From positions 1-64,000 of the forward strand of contig NZ_AUEP01000014.1 in assembly GCF_000426045.1 (NCBI RefSeq): 64,000 nucleotides of DNA, given 5' to 3'. The notes below the pieces were generated by a model that saw only the letters and a list, made by a program, of their open reading frames with translations, was not told the DNA's origin and ran no database searches. A program made the position numbers and the translations under genes. The stretch is from Marmoricola sp. URHB0036. GTDB taxonomy: Bacteria; Actinomycetota; Actinomycetes; Propionibacteriales; Nocardioidaceae. Positions within the stretch are counted from its first letter, which is position 1. Every line of letters begins with the position of its first letter. Below are positions 17,052-28,000 of the stretch, piece by piece.

Positions 17052-17779
17052 ACGACGAGCATCCCGACCTGATCGCGCTCCTGCGCGGCGAGCTGACCAA
17101 TGCCGAGGCGATCGCCGCCGCCGACCACGCCCGTGGCTGCGAGCGCTGCCGCAGCGAGCTGGTCGACGATGCCCTCGGGCACGGACTGCTCAGCGCCGCC
17201 CGCCGCACCCTGGCCGACAAAGACAGCGACCGTGACAGCGACCGCACCGCCGTGCCGGCGGCCGCGCCCGCGACGCTCCCGCCGGGGCTGCAGCGCGAGC
17301 TGGGCCGCCACCGCCACGCCCGGGCGCTGCGAGCCGGCGTCGCCGCCGTGGCCCTCGTCGCGGTGGGCGCCGGGGTCGGGATCGGGGCCCTCCAGGTCGC
17401 GCGCGGCGAGGACTCCACCCCACCTCCCGCGGCGCAGCGCACGGCGACGCTCGAACCGGTGGAGGGCTCGGCGACCGGCACCGTCTCGATGGGGACCGCG
17501 CACGCCATCACGCGCATGCGGCTGGCCACCAAGTCACTGCCGAACGCGCCGCGTGGTGACTTCTACTACGCCTGGCTCTTCGACCCGCGCACCAACAAGA
17601 TGCTCCCCCTCGGGCAGGTGACGCCCGGTCGGGTGGCCACCTTCGAGATCCCGGAGTCGCTGGTGGCGGCGTACTCCGCCATCGACGTGAGCCTCGAGGC
17701 CGACGACGGCGATCCCGCCCACTCGGTCACCTCCGTGCTCCGTGCGACGTACGCCGATCCGGGCAAGGCCCGCTCCTGA
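17048..17779 (+). CDS. Membrane anti-sigma factor, RskA-like
   Basis: 243 aa. The N-terminal zinc-binding anti-sigma domain has the His-x3-Cys-x2-Cys motif (His27, Cys31, Cys34). A single membrane segment lies around residues 97-118. The outer domain (about 140-240) has the anti-sigma-K (RskA) pattern, with YYAWLFDPRTNKMLPLGQVTPGR and a SLEADDGDPAHS strand. It would hold the preceding sigma factor at the membrane until regulated proteolysis. Four-base overlap with the sigma gene supports a matched pair. Confidence 0.88.
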   Translation: MNDEHPDLIALLRGELTNAEAIAAADHARGCERCRSELVDDALGHGLLSAARRTLADKDSDRDSDRTAVPAAAPATLPPGLQRELGRHRHARALRAGVAAVALVAVGAGVGIGALQVARGEDSTPPPAAQRTATLEPVEGSATGTVSMGTAHAITRMRLATKSLPNAPRGDFYYAWLFDPRTNKMLPLGQVTPGRVATFEIPESLVAAYSAIDVSLEADDGDPAHSVTSVLRATYADPGKARS

Positions 17780-17816
17780 GTGCACGACCCCTCCACCCCC
17801 GATGAAAGGAACCACC

Positions 17817-18449
17817 ATGAAGAAGAAAGTCCTTGCCTCGGTCCTCACGACCGTCGCCCTCGGAGCCTCGGTCGCGGCGTTGCCGGCGGCTCCTGCCTCC
17901 GCCGCTCCCGGCCAGCGCAGCCTCGCGACGGTACTGGCGGCCGACGGGCACCACTTCGACCACAAGTGGGGCGACTTCGACATCCTCGACGCAGCGGTCA
18001 CCGCGGTGCTGAAGGCCAAGCCGAACAGCGCGGTCGGCGTGCTGGCCGACGGGTCGGTGGCGCTGACGGCCTTCCTGCCCACCGACCGGGCCTTCCGCCG
18101 GCTGGTGCACGACCTGACCGGCAAGCGTCCGCACAGCGAGCGCGCCACCTTCAACCGGCTGGTCAAGGCGGCCGGGGTCAACACGATCGAGCAGGTGCTG
18201 CTCTACCACGTGGTGCCGGGAGCGACGATCACCTACGCCAAGGCCAAGGCCTCCGACGGGGCGGCCCTGAAGAGCGCGCTGGGGCCGGTCATCCGGGTCA
18301 ACGTCCGCAAGCACGGTCGGATCGCGCTGATCGACCGGGACCCCGACGCCGCCAACGCCCTGGTCAAGGCGTCGGCACGCAACATCAACCAGGGCAACAA
18401 GCAGATCGCCCACGGCGTGAACCGCGTCCTGCGTCCGGCCGACCTCTGA
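17817..18449 (+). CDS. Secreted fasciclin-domain protein
   Basis: 210 aa. A Sec signal peptide (MKKKVLASVLTTVALGASVAALPAAPASA) is followed by one FAS1 domain (about 45-205) with ALTAFLPTDRAFRRL and VLLYHVVPGATITY, the H1 and H2 motifs of the family. There is no lipobox, so it is free or wall-associated. ATG 17817 has the ribosome site AAAGGA at 17805-17810. It follows the sigma/anti-sigma pair by 37 bases. MPT70 and MPT83 of M. tuberculosis are the same kind of protein under SigK control. Confidence 0.88.
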   Translation: MKKKVLASVLTTVALGASVAALPAAPASAAPGQRSLATVLAADGHHFDHKWGDFDILDAAVTAVLKAKPNSAVGVLADGSVALTAFLPTDRAFRRLVHDLTGKRPHSERATFNRLVKAAGVNTIEQVLLYHVVPGATITYAKAKASDGAALKSALGPVIRVNVRKHGRIALIDRDPDAANALVKASARNINQGNKQIAHGVNRVLRPADL

Positions 18450-18465
18450 GCCGGACCTCCCCTGC

Positions 18466-18523
18466 ACACCGACCGGGTGCCTGATCGGGTCTCTCCGCCT
18501 GGCCCGGGGCGCCCGGTCGGTGT
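18466..18523 (+). terminator. Long hairpin after the fasciclin gene
   Basis: Sixteen-base arms (18466-18481 and 18508-18523) pair fully apart from one G-U, around a 26-base loop. It lies between the fasciclin stop and the hisI promoter. No T-run follows, so termination would be hairpin-driven, as is common at this GC content. Confidence 0.6.
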
Positions 18524-18540
18524 CCTGCCACGCGCTCCCG

Positions 18541-18546
18541 GATACT
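18541..18546 (+). promoter_or_regulatory. -10 box upstream of hisI
   Basis: GATACT, seven bases before the GTG at 18554. GGAGGG just before the GTG is too close for a normal ribosome site, which favours a leaderless start. Confidence 0.4.
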
Positions 18547-18553
18547 GGAGGGC

Positions 18554-18970
18554 GTGAGCACCACCGACTCCCGACTGGATCCCGCCATCGCCGGACGGCT
18601 CAAGCGCAACGCCGACGGCCTCGTGGCCGCGGTCGTGCAGCAGCACGGCAGCGGCGAGGTGCTGATGCTCGGCTGGATGGACGACGAGGCGCTGCACCGC
18701 ACCCTGGCGACCGGGCGAGGGACGTACTGGAGCCGGTCGCGCCAGGAGTACTGGGTCAAGGGCGAGACCTCTGGTCACACCCAGCGCGTGGTGGAGGTGC
18801 GGCTCGACTGTGACGGCGACACCGTGCTGCTGACCGTCGACCAGAGCGGCCCCGCCTGCCACACCGGTGCGCACACCTGCTTCGACGACGACGTGCTGCT
18901 GGCGGCCCGGGACGGGGCCCGAGACGTGGCTGGGGACGTGGCTGGGGACGTGGCTGAGGACGATGGCTGA
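18554..18970 (+). CDS. hisI: Phosphoribosyl-AMP cyclohydrolase
   Basis: 138 aa. Third step of histidine synthesis: opens the purine ring of phosphoribosyl-AMP. The zinc and magnesium motifs are present: [11 protein letters not shown], the [20 protein letters not shown] block, the CDGDTVLL aspartate/cysteine motif and [12 protein letters not shown]. No HisE domain is fused. The last 15 residues come from a 12-base tandem repeat and are not part of the fold. It overlaps the next gene by eight bases and leads the his/trp/lgt cluster. Confidence 0.93.
   Translation: MSTTDSRLDPAIAGRLKRNADGLVAAVVQQHGSGEVLMLGWMDDEALHRTLATGRGTYWSRSRQEYWVKGETSGHTQRVVEVRLDCDGDTVLLTVDQSGPACHTGAHTCFDDDVLLAARDGARDVAGDVAGDVAEDDG
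18923..18958 (+). repeat. Three tandem 12-base repeats at the end of hisI
   Basis: GACGTGGCTGGG occurs at 18923 and 18935 and as GACGTGGCTGAG at 18947. A fourth, altered copy (GACGATGGCTGAG, one base inserted) starts at 18959 and supplies the ATG of the next gene. The unit is four codons (Asp-Val-Ala-Gly), so copy-number change keeps the frame. Confidence 0.85.
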
Positions 18971-19556
18971 GGACGCCAACCCGGCCCGTCGTACGTTCGG
19001 CCCGGTCGTGCTGGCCGGGCTCGCCACCGCCGGCCTGGCCGCCGTGGCCAGTGCCAAGCCGTGGATGGGCGCGACCAGCGGCGGAGGCGACGCCTCGCTG
19101 ACCGCGCTCGACTCCGGCACCCGCTTCCCGCTCGCCTCGGCGGTGAGCCTGGTGCTGCTCGCCGCATGGGGCGTGCTGCTCGTCACCCGTGGCGTCGTAC
19201 GCCGGGTCTTCGCGGTCGTGGCGGTCGTGGCAGCCGTCGGCCTGGTCGCGGCCGTGGTCGCGGGCTACGTCACCCTGCCCGACAGCGGTTCGAGCTCCTA
19301 CCAGCAGCTGATGGGCCGCTCGCAGGACCAGGGCTTCACCGGCTGGTTCTGGACCGCGGCGGTCTGCTCGGTGCTCGCACTGGTCCCGGCGGTCCTCGCC
19401 GTCCGACTCGTCCCGAGCTGGCCGGAGATGGGCAGCAGGTACGACGCACCGGGGACTCCCACGCCGGTCACCGAGCCCGAGGCGACCCGCGAGCAGGACC
19501 TCTGGGCCGCCCTCGACGAGGGGCGTGACCCGACCGACACCGGTCGGGACCAGTAG
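18963..19556 (+). CDS. Trp biosynthesis-associated membrane protein
   Basis: 197 aa. Four membrane segments ([72 protein letters not shown]) with a loop after segment one ([11 protein letters not shown]). This is the TIGR02234 family, found next to trp genes across actinobacteria (Rv1610-like). The function is unknown. It starts at ATG 18963 inside hisI. The C-terminus is acidic and cytoplasmic. Confidence 0.85.
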   Translation: MAEDANPARRTFGPVVLAGLATAGLAAVASAKPWMGATSGGGDASLTALDSGTRFPLASAVSLVLLAAWGVLLVTRGVVRRVFAVVAVVAAVGLVAAVVAGYVTLPDSGSSSYQQLMGRSQDQGFTGWFWTAAVCSVLALVPAVLAVRLVPSWPEMGSRYDAPGTPTPVTEPEATREQDLWAALDEGRDPTDTGRDQ

Positions 19557-19624
19557 CTCGCAGGAGCCGGTCTCGCTCCCACTACACTGTCGCCGACGCC
19601 CGACCGTACGACCTGAGGAGCTCC

Positions 19625-19807
19625 ATGGCCCACCACGGCAACACCCCGGCAGCCTGGACCGCCGTCTGCCTGGCACTTGCCGCGTTCATCATCGCCGGCA
19701 TCGGCCTGATGGTCGGCAGCTGGCTGGTGTTCTGGATCGGCTGCCTCTTCGCGCCGCTGGCGGTCGTCGTCGGCATGATCATGGCGAAGATGGGCCTCAA
19801 CGCCTAG
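19625..19807 (+). CDS. HGxxPAAW family small membrane protein
   Basis: 60 aa. The naming motif His-Gly-x-x-Pro-Ala-Ala-Trp is at residues 4-11 (HGNTPAAW), followed by two membrane segments. Function unknown. The family sits regularly between the trp-associated membrane protein and trpC in this group. ATG 19625 follows the ribosome site GAGGAG at 19615-19620. Confidence 0.85.
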   Translation: MAHHGNTPAAWTAVCLALAAFIIAGIGLMVGSWLVFWIGCLFAPLAVVVGMIMAKMGLNA

Positions 19808-19816
19808 GCGTTCGCC

Positions 19817-20299
19817 ATGGACGGTCCCGCCACCGAGCACCACGTAGCGGCAGAGAGCGACGCGTCGCCCGTGCTGCGGCAGCGGACCCGCTGGGAACGC
19901 CTCCGCGACCCCCTGCTCACCGGTGGCCTGGTCGGTGGCCTCACCATCGCCCTGCACTTCCGCGACCCGCACTCCTCCGGCAGCTGGGGCTACTGCCCGT
20001 TCTACGCGCTCACCGGCCTCTACTGCCCCGGCTGTGGAGGCCTCCGCGCGGTCAACGACCTCACCCACGGCGACCTCGCTGCCGCCGCCAGCAGCAACCT
20101 GCTCTTCGTCGCGTTGATCCCGGTCATCGTGGTGGTGTGGCTGCGGTGGACGGGCCGAGCCTGGACCGGTGTCCCGGCCCCTGCTCCCCGTGACCGCTTC
20201 GGCGTGCGGGTGGGGGCCTGGATCGTGGTGTTCGCGATCGTGCTGGTCGTGTTCGCGGTGGTGCGCAACCTGCCCATGGGGAGCTGGCTGGCACCCTGA
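19817..20299 (+). CDS. DUF2752 membrane protein
   Basis: 160 aa. A hydrophilic start is followed by YCPFYALTGLYCPGCGGLRAVNDLTHGD, the Cys-rich core of DUF2752 (CPGCGG), and then two or three membrane segments. The paired cysteines may bind metal or form disulfides. Function unknown. It starts nine bases after the HGxxPAAW gene, so the two are probably translated from one message. Confidence 0.85.
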   Translation: MDGPATEHHVAAESDASPVLRQRTRWERLRDPLLTGGLVGGLTIALHFRDPHSSGSWGYCPFYALTGLYCPGCGGLRAVNDLTHGDLAAAASSNLLFVALIPVIVVVWLRWTGRAWTGVPAPAPRDRFGVRVGAWIVVFAIVLVVFAVVRNLPMGSWLAP

Positions 20300-20309
20300 C
20301 CGGGCCACC

Positions 20310-20369
20310 GTGCAGTTGTGGGCCGTGTGAGAACCTTGGGACACCCGCGCAGGTCCAGCGCGGCCCCAA
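20310..20369 (+). promoter_or_regulatory. Possible trpC leader: short reading frame with Trp codon, then hairpin
   Basis: A six-codon frame GTG-CAG-TTG-TGG-GCC-GTG (stop TGA at 20328-20330) has one Trp codon. It is followed by a hairpin: CCGCGC (20345-20350) with GCGCGG (20358-20363), extended by TTGGG (20336-20340) with CCCAA (20365-20369). This layout recalls trp attenuation, but one Trp codon is few and no ribosome site is seen. Confidence 0.25.
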
Positions 20370-20405
20370 ACAGACGCATGACAGACGCTCCCGGAAGGCC
20401 CTCGC

Positions 20406-21184
20406 ATGTCCGTGCTCGACGACATCGTCGCCGGTGTGCGCGAGGACCTCGCGTCCCGTCAGGCTGCGCTGTCCGAGGCCGACCTGACCGCCGCGGCGGA
20501 GGTGCTCCCGCCCCCGCGCGACCCGATGCCGGCCTTCGGTTCGCCCGGGCTCTCGGTCATCGCCGAGGTGAAGCGCCGCTCACCCAGCAAGGGCGCGCTG
20601 GCCGACATCCCCGACCCGGCCGCCCTGGCGGCGGCCTACGACGCCGGCGGTGCCGACGCCATCTCGGTGCTGACCGAGCAGCGCCGTTTCGGTGGCAGCC
20701 TGGACGACCTCCGGACCGTCCGTGGTGCGGTGTCGACCCCACTGCTGCGCAAGGACTTCATGGTGACCGGCTACCAGCTGCTCGAGGCCAGGGCCGCCGG
20801 CGCCGACCTGGTGCTGCTCATCGTGGCCGCCCTCGACGACGCGCTGCTCGCGGACCTGCATGCGCAGGCCCGTGAGCTGGGGCTGACCGTGCTGACCGAG
20901 GTGCACGACGAGGAGGAGGTCGGTCGCGCGCTCGCGGTCGGCGCCGAGCTGATCGGCGTGAACGCCCGCAACCTCAAGACCCTCGACGTCGACCCGGACA
21001 CCTTCGGTCGGCTGGCCGCTCTGCTCCCCGACGACGTGGTGACGGTCGCCGAGTCCGGCATCGGCGGACCCGACGACGCAGCCCGCTACGCCGCCCAGGG
21101 CGCCGACGTGGTGCTCGTGGGCGAAGCCTTGGTCAAGGACGGCAACCCGCGCACCGCCGTGGCCGCGATGAAGGCGGCCGGGCG

Positions 21185-21188
<4 letters not shown>
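20406..21188 (+). CDS. trpC: Indole-3-glycerol-phosphate synthase
   Basis: 260 aa TIM barrel. Catalytic Lys in [13 protein letters not shown] (about residue 57), second Lys in [12 protein letters not shown], Glu in [11 protein letters not shown], Asn in [11 protein letters not shown], and the phosphate site [11 protein letters not shown]. Closes the indole ring from CdRP in tryptophan synthesis. Joined to trpB by an ATGA overlap. trpE and trpD are not in this window. Confidence 0.96.
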
Positions 21189-22443
<1,255 letters not shown>

Positions 22444-22447
<4 letters not shown>

Positions 22448-23238
22448 CCACCGGCAAGGCCTTCGCGACGACACGCGCCGAGGGCCGTGCCGCCCTGGTC
22501 GGCTACCTGCCGGCCGGCTTCCCCGACGTCCCGGGCGCGATCGAGGCGCTCGAGGTGATGGTCGACTGCGGTTGCGACGTCATCGAGATCGGACTGCCCT
22601 ACAGCGACCCGGTGATGGACGGGCCCACGATCCAGGCCGCCGCCCAACGCGCCCTCGAGGGCGGCGTCCGCACCACCGACGTGCTGCGCACGGTGGAAGC
22701 GGTGGCCGCGACCGGCACCCCCACCGTGGTGATGACCTACTGGAACCCCGTCGAGAGGTACGGCGTCGAGCGCTTCGCCACCGATCTGGCGAACGCCGGG
22801 GGAGCGGGCCTGATCACCCCCGACCTCACCCCCGACTCCGCCGAGGAGTGGATCGCCGCCGCCGACGCCCGCGACCTCGACAAGGTCTTCCTGGTCGCAC
22901 CGTCCTCGACCGACCAGCGACTCCGCTACACCGCCGAGGCGTGCCGGGGGTTCATCTACGCGACCGCGGTCATGGGCGTCACCGGCGCCCGGGCGTCGAC
23001 CTCCGAGCTCGCCGGCCCCCTCGTGGCCCGCACCCGCGCGGTCACCGACCTGCCGATCGGGGTCGGGCTCGGGGTCTCCAACGGCGACCAGGCGGCCGAG
23101 GTGGCGTCGTACGCCGACGCGGTCATCGTCGGCTCCGCCTTCGTCCGGCCCCTGCTCGACGCCGACGACCGCGCGAGTGGTCTCAAAGCGCTGGCGACGC
23201 TCACGGAGGACCTCGCGGCCGGGGTACGCCGTGGCTGA
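22444..23238 (+). CDS. trpA: Tryptophan synthase alpha chain
   Basis: 264 aa barrel. The catalytic Glu is in [16 protein letters not shown] (about residue 46) and the catalytic Asp in LITPDLTPD is the probable partner region. Phosphate loop: [11 protein letters not shown] start overlapping the trpB stop. The last eight bases overlap the SCO-like lipoprotein gene. Confidence 0.96.
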
Positions 23239-23866
23239 CCGGACGGTCGGGAAGCTGCTGGTGGCCCTGCTGCTCACCCTCGCGCTCGTCGGCTGCGGCT
23301 CGTCGGGCGGCGGTGCCGCGGTCAGCGGGGTCTCCACCTCCGACCACGACGGCTACAACGGTGTGCTCCTCGACCAGCCGTACGTCGTACCTCACCTCGA
23401 CCTGACCGACACCGACGGCAAGCCCTTCGACCTCGCCACGCAGCAGAAGCGCTCCCTGGTGTTCTTCGGCTACACCAACTGCCCCGACGTCTGCCAGGTC
23501 GTGATGAGCACCATCGCCTCGGCGCTGACCCGGCTCAGCGACGCCGAGAAGGCCGATCTCCAGGTGGTGTTCGTGACCACCGATCCCGCCCGTGACACCG
23601 AGAAGGCGCTGCGGACCTACCTCGACCGGTTCAACCCCGAGTTCATCGGCGTGACCGGCTCGATCGACAGCATCGACGCGCTCGGCAAGCCGATGGGCGT
23701 GTACATCAAGAAGGGCCAGAAGCTGCCCAGCGGCGGCTACGAGGTCGACCACACGGCCAACGTGATCTCGGTGGAGGGTGGCAAGGGCGACCTCCTCTGG
23801 ACGGCCGGCACCTCGCAGTCGGACATGGCCGCGGACATCGAGAAGATCCTGAAGGCAGACGCATGA
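23231..23866 (+). CDS. SCO1/SenC-type copper chaperone lipoprotein
   Basis: 211 aa. The lipoprotein signal peptide ends LALVGC. The thioredoxin-like domain has the copper motif CPDVC (in FFGYTNCPDVCQVVMS, about residue 84) and the conserved His in VDHTANVI (about 176). Members deliver copper to the Cu-A site of cytochrome oxidase or act as thiol reductases outside the membrane. GTG 23231 lies inside the end of trpA. Lgt, which lipidates such proteins, is the next gene, overlapping by ATGA. Confidence 0.88.
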   Translation: MADRTVGKLLVALLLTLALVGCGSSGGGAAVSGVSTSDHDGYNGVLLDQPYVVPHLDLTDTDGKPFDLATQQKRSLVFFGYTNCPDVCQVVMSTIASALTRLSDAEKADLQVVFVTTDPARDTEKALRTYLDRFNPEFIGVTGSIDSIDALGKPMGVYIKKGQKLPSGGYEVDHTANVISVEGGKGDLLWTAGTSQSDMAADIEKILKADA

Positions 23867-24855
23867 ACCTGATCGCCCTGACGATCCCCCTGTCGATTCC
23901 GAGCCCCTCGCAGGGGGTCTGGCACATCGGACCGTTGCCGATCCGGGCCTACGCGCTGGCGATCATCCTCGGCGTCGTCGCCGCCGTGTGGGTGGGGGAG
24001 AAGCGCTGGGTGGCCCGCGGCGGCACCCCGGGACAGATCGGTGACATCGCCCTCTGGGCCGTGCCGGCCGGCCTGATCGGTGCCCGGCTCTACCACGTCG
24101 CCACCGACCACGACCTCTACTTCGGCGAGGGCAAGCACGCGATCGACGCGCTGAAGGTCTGGCACGGCGGCCTCGGCATCTGGGGAGCCATCGCCGGCGG
24201 GCTGCTCGGTGCCTGGCTCTACACCAGGCGCCACAACATCCGGCTGCGCGTGCTCGCGGACTCCCTCGCTCCCGGGCTGCTGCTCGCCCAGGCCATCGGC
24301 CGGTTCGGCAACTACTTCAACCAGGAGCTCTACGGCCGGCCGACCAAGCTGCCGTGGGGCCTGGAGATCAGCCCCGACAAGTGGCCCGACGGCATGACCT
24401 TCCCGCTGGGGACTACCTTCCACCCGACGTTCCTCTACGAGGCGCTCTGGAACCTGGCCGGCATCGCGCTGCTGCTCTACCTCGACCGCCAATACAAGCT
24501 CGGCTACGGCCGGGTGTTCGCGCTCTACGTCATGATCTACACCGCCGGACGCGGCTGGATCGAGTCGCTGCGGATCGACACCATCGAGCTCAACAACGTG
24601 CTCGGGCTGCGGTGGGGCGTGTGGATGTCGATCATCCTGTTCGCCGGCGCGGCGGCGTACTTCCTGGTGACGGGGCGTCGACACCGGCCACCCGACACCC
24701 GCGAGCCCTCGCCGTACGTCGAGGAGCGGGCCGATGGCACCGATGCCAACGGGGCGACCGGGGCCACCGGGGCGACCGTCGCCACCGAGTCCGTCGACAC
24801 CTCGGCCGAGCACGACCTGAACGCGAAGAACCCCTCGCAAACCCCGCCTGAATGA
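23863..24855 (+). CDS. lgt: Prolipoprotein diacylglyceryl transferase
   Basis: 330 aa, seven membrane segments. The Lgt signature is clear in GRFGNYFNQELYGRPT (about residues 146-161), with the essential His/Arg regions in RLYHVATDHD and KVWHGGLGIWG. It transfers a diacylglyceryl group to the Cys of lipoprotein precursors. The C-terminal 55 residues form a hydrophilic tail with an Ala-Thr-Gly repeat (ATGATGATVATE). Overlaps the SCO-like gene by ATGA. Last gene of the his/trp cluster. Confidence 0.95.
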   Translation: MNLIALTIPLSIPSPSQGVWHIGPLPIRAYALAIILGVVAAVWVGEKRWVARGGTPGQIGDIALWAVPAGLIGARLYHVATDHDLYFGEGKHAIDALKVWHGGLGIWGAIAGGLLGAWLYTRRHNIRLRVLADSLAPGLLLAQAIGRFGNYFNQELYGRPTKLPWGLEISPDKWPDGMTFPLGTTFHPTFLYEALWNLAGIALLLYLDRQYKLGYGRVFALYVMIYTAGRGWIESLRIDTIELNNVLGLRWGVWMSIILFAGAAAYFLVTGRRHRPPDTREPSPYVEERADGTDANGATGATGATVATESVDTSAEHDLNAKNPSQTPPE

Positions 24856-25038
24856 GTGGTCGAAACGCCGAAACCGTGAGGTATTCGTCTCGCGAAACGG
24901 CGCCATCTGGCGCCCGGGGCCTCATGTAGGCTGCAATCTCCGCATGGGCCAATGTCGTCCCAGCACCAGCATGCTCACATTCGCCGCACTCCTCGGGAGA
25001 CCGACGAGAGTGCGATGACCGACGACGGGAGAGTGCAC
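24856..25038 (+). promoter_or_regulatory. gltB leader region
   Basis: Contains three GAAAC motifs in 40 bases (24862-24900 area), a GGCGCC-ATCT-GGCGCC inverted repeat (24899-24914) and a TAGGCT -10 box at 24927-24932. A 24-codon upstream frame begins at ATG 24943 and ends at 25017, overlapping an in-frame gltB ATG (25015) as ATGA. The GAAAC spacing does not fit the usual GlnR pattern. Confidence 0.35.
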
Positions 25039-28000
25039 ATGCAGGCATTCCCGCCGCCTCAAGGGCTGTACGACGGCACGCACGAGCACGACGCGTGCGG
25101 CGTGGCCTTCGTGGCCACCATGACCGGTGTGCCGAGCCACGCCATCGTCAGCCAGGCGCTCACCGCACTCCGCAACCTCGAGCACCGCGGTGCCGCCGGT
25201 GCGGAGCCCAACTCCGGCGACGGTGCCGGGATCCTGATGCAGGTCCCCGACGCCTTCTTCCGTGACGTCGTCGACTTCGAGCTGCCCTCCAAGCACCACT
25301 ACGCCGTCGGCACCGCCTTCGTCCCCGGTGACGACGAGCAGGTCGCGAAGACCCGCAAGCGCATCGAGGAGATCGCCGCCGAGGAAGGCCTCTCCGTCCT
25401 CGGCTGGCGCGAGGTGCCAACCGACCCGTCGTCACTGGGTCAGACGGCGCTCGACTGCATGCCCTCGTTCATCCAGCTGTTCGTCTCGGCCACAGGGAGC
25501 CGCATCCTGGGCATGGCGCTGGAGCGCCTCGCCTTCGTGCTGCGCAAGCGGGCCGAGCACGAGACCGACGTCTACTTCCCGTCGCTGTCCAGCCGCACCA
25601 TCGCCTACAAGGGCATGCTCACCACCGACCAGCTCGACCACGTCTTCCCCGACCTGGTCGACGAGCGGGTGCAGAGCGCCATCGCGGTCGTGCACTCGCG
25701 CTTCTCCACCAACACCTTCCCGAGCTGGCCGCTGTCGCACCCGTTCCGGTTCATCGCCCACAACGGCGAGATCAACACCGTCATGGGCAACCGCAACTGG
25801 ATGCGGGCCCGCGAGGCGCTGCTGAAGTCCGACCTGATCCCGGGCGACCTCGAGCGCATCTTCCCGATCTGTACGCCGGGAGCCAGCGACTCCGCCTCCT
25901 TCGACGAGGTGCTGGAGATCCTGCACATGGGCGGGCGCAGCCTGCCGCACTCGGTGCTGATGATGATCCCGGAGGCCTGGGAGAAGCACACCGAGATGGA
26001 GCCCAAGCGGCGCGCCTTCTACGAGTTCCACTCCACCCTGATGGAGCCGTGGGACGGGCCCGCCTGCGTGGTGTTCACCGACGGCAACCAGGTCGGCGCG
26101 GTGCTCGACCGCAACGGCCTGCGTCCCTCCCGCTACTGGGTGACCGACGACGACCTGGTCGTGCTGGCCAGTGAGGTCGGCGTGCTCGACATCCCGCAGG
26201 AGAAGGTCGTCCGCAAGGGCCGCCTCAAGCCGGGCCGCATGTTCCTGGTGGACACCGAGGAGCACCGCATCATCGAGGACGGCGAGATCAAGGAGGAGCT
26301 CGCCACCGAGCACCCCTACGACGAGTGGCTGCACGCCGGGCTGATCAAGCTGGCCGACATCGCCGAGCGCGAGCACGTGATCCACTCACACGCCTCGGTG
26401 ACCCGCCGCCAGCAGATCTTCGGCTACACCGAGGAGGAGCTGCGCATCCTGCTCACGCCGATGGCGAACACAGGCGCCGAGCCGATCGGCTCGATGGGCA
26501 CCGACACCCCCATCGCCGTGCTCAGTGACCGCTCGCGACTGCTCTTCGACTACTTCGCGCAGCTGTTCGCGCAGGTGACCAACCCGCCGCTGGACGCGAT
26601 CCGCGAGGAGCTGGTCACCAGTCTCAACGGCACCATCGGGCCCGAGGCCAACCTCCTCGACCCGACGCCGGCGTCGTGCCGTCAGGTGGTGCTGCCGTTC
26701 CCGGTCATCACCAACGACGAGCTGGTCAAGATCCGCCACATCAACCGTGACGGCGACATGCCCGGCTTCATGACGCACGTCTCCCGCGGGCTCTACGACG
26801 TCAGTGGTGGCGGCGAGGCCCTGGCCCGGCGACTCGACGAGATCTGCCAGGAGGTCAGCGAGGCGATCGCCGAGGGGGCGCGTGTGATCGTGCTCTCCGA
26901 CCGCCACGCCGACGCCACCACCGCGCCGATCCCGTCGCTGCTGATGACCGCCGCCGTGCACCACCACCTCGTCCGCGAGAAGACCCGCACCCAGGTCGGC
27001 CTGATCATCGAGGCCGGTGACGTCCGCGAGGTGCACCACGTCGCCCTGCTGATCGGCTACGGCGCCGCGGCGGTGAACCCCTATCTCGCCATGGAGTCCG
27101 TCGAGGACCTCGCCCGCGACGGCTACTACGTCAAGGAGGAGCCGGAGAAGGCGGTCGCCAACCTGGTCACGTCGCTCGGCAAGGGCGTGCTCAAGGTGAT
27201 GTCCAAGATGGGCGTCAGCACCGTGGCGTCGTACACCGGGGCCCAGATCTTCGAGGCCCTCGGCCTGTCGCAGGAGCTGGTCGACAAGTACTTCACCGGC
27301 ACCACCTCCAAGCTCGGCGGCGTCGGGCTCGACGTGATCGCCGAGGAGGTGGCCCGCCGCCACCGCATCGCCTACCCCGTCGGCGGCATCGCGCCGGCCC
27401 ACCGGGAGCTGGAGATCGGCGGCGAGTACCAGTGGCGCCGCGAGGGCGAGCTGCACCTGTTCGACCCCGAGACCGTGTTCCGGCTCCAGCACGCCACCCG
27501 GGCCGGCAAGTACGACGTCTTCAAGCAGTACACGAGCCGCGTCAACACGCAGTCCGAGCGGCTGATGACCCTGCGCGGGCTGTTCCGGTTCAAGGATGCC
27601 GACGCCACCGGCCGGCAGCCGATCGACATCGACGAGGTCGAGCCGGTCTCGGCGATCGTCAAGCGGTTCTCCACCGGAGCCATGTCCTACGGGTCGATCT
27701 CGCAGGAGGCCCACGAGACCCTCGCCATCGCGATGAACCGCCTCGGCGGCAAGTCCAACACCGGTGAGGGCGGTGAGGACACCGACCGCCTCTACGACCC
27801 CGAGCGCCGCTCGGCGATCAAGCAGGTGGCCTCGGGACGGTTTGGGGTCACCTCGGACTACCTCACCAACGCCGACGACATCCAGATCAAGATGGCGCAG
27901 GGTGCGAAGCCCGGTGAGGGCGGCCAGCTGCCCGGCAACAAGGTCTACCCGTGGGTGGCCAAGACCCGGCACAGCACGCCCGGCGTGGGCCTGATCTCGC

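Noticed and set aside
24856-24930. GlnR nitrogen-control boxes upstream of gltB
   Set aside because: Three GAAAC motifs are present but their spacing and the missing GTnAC halves do not fit the known GlnR site.
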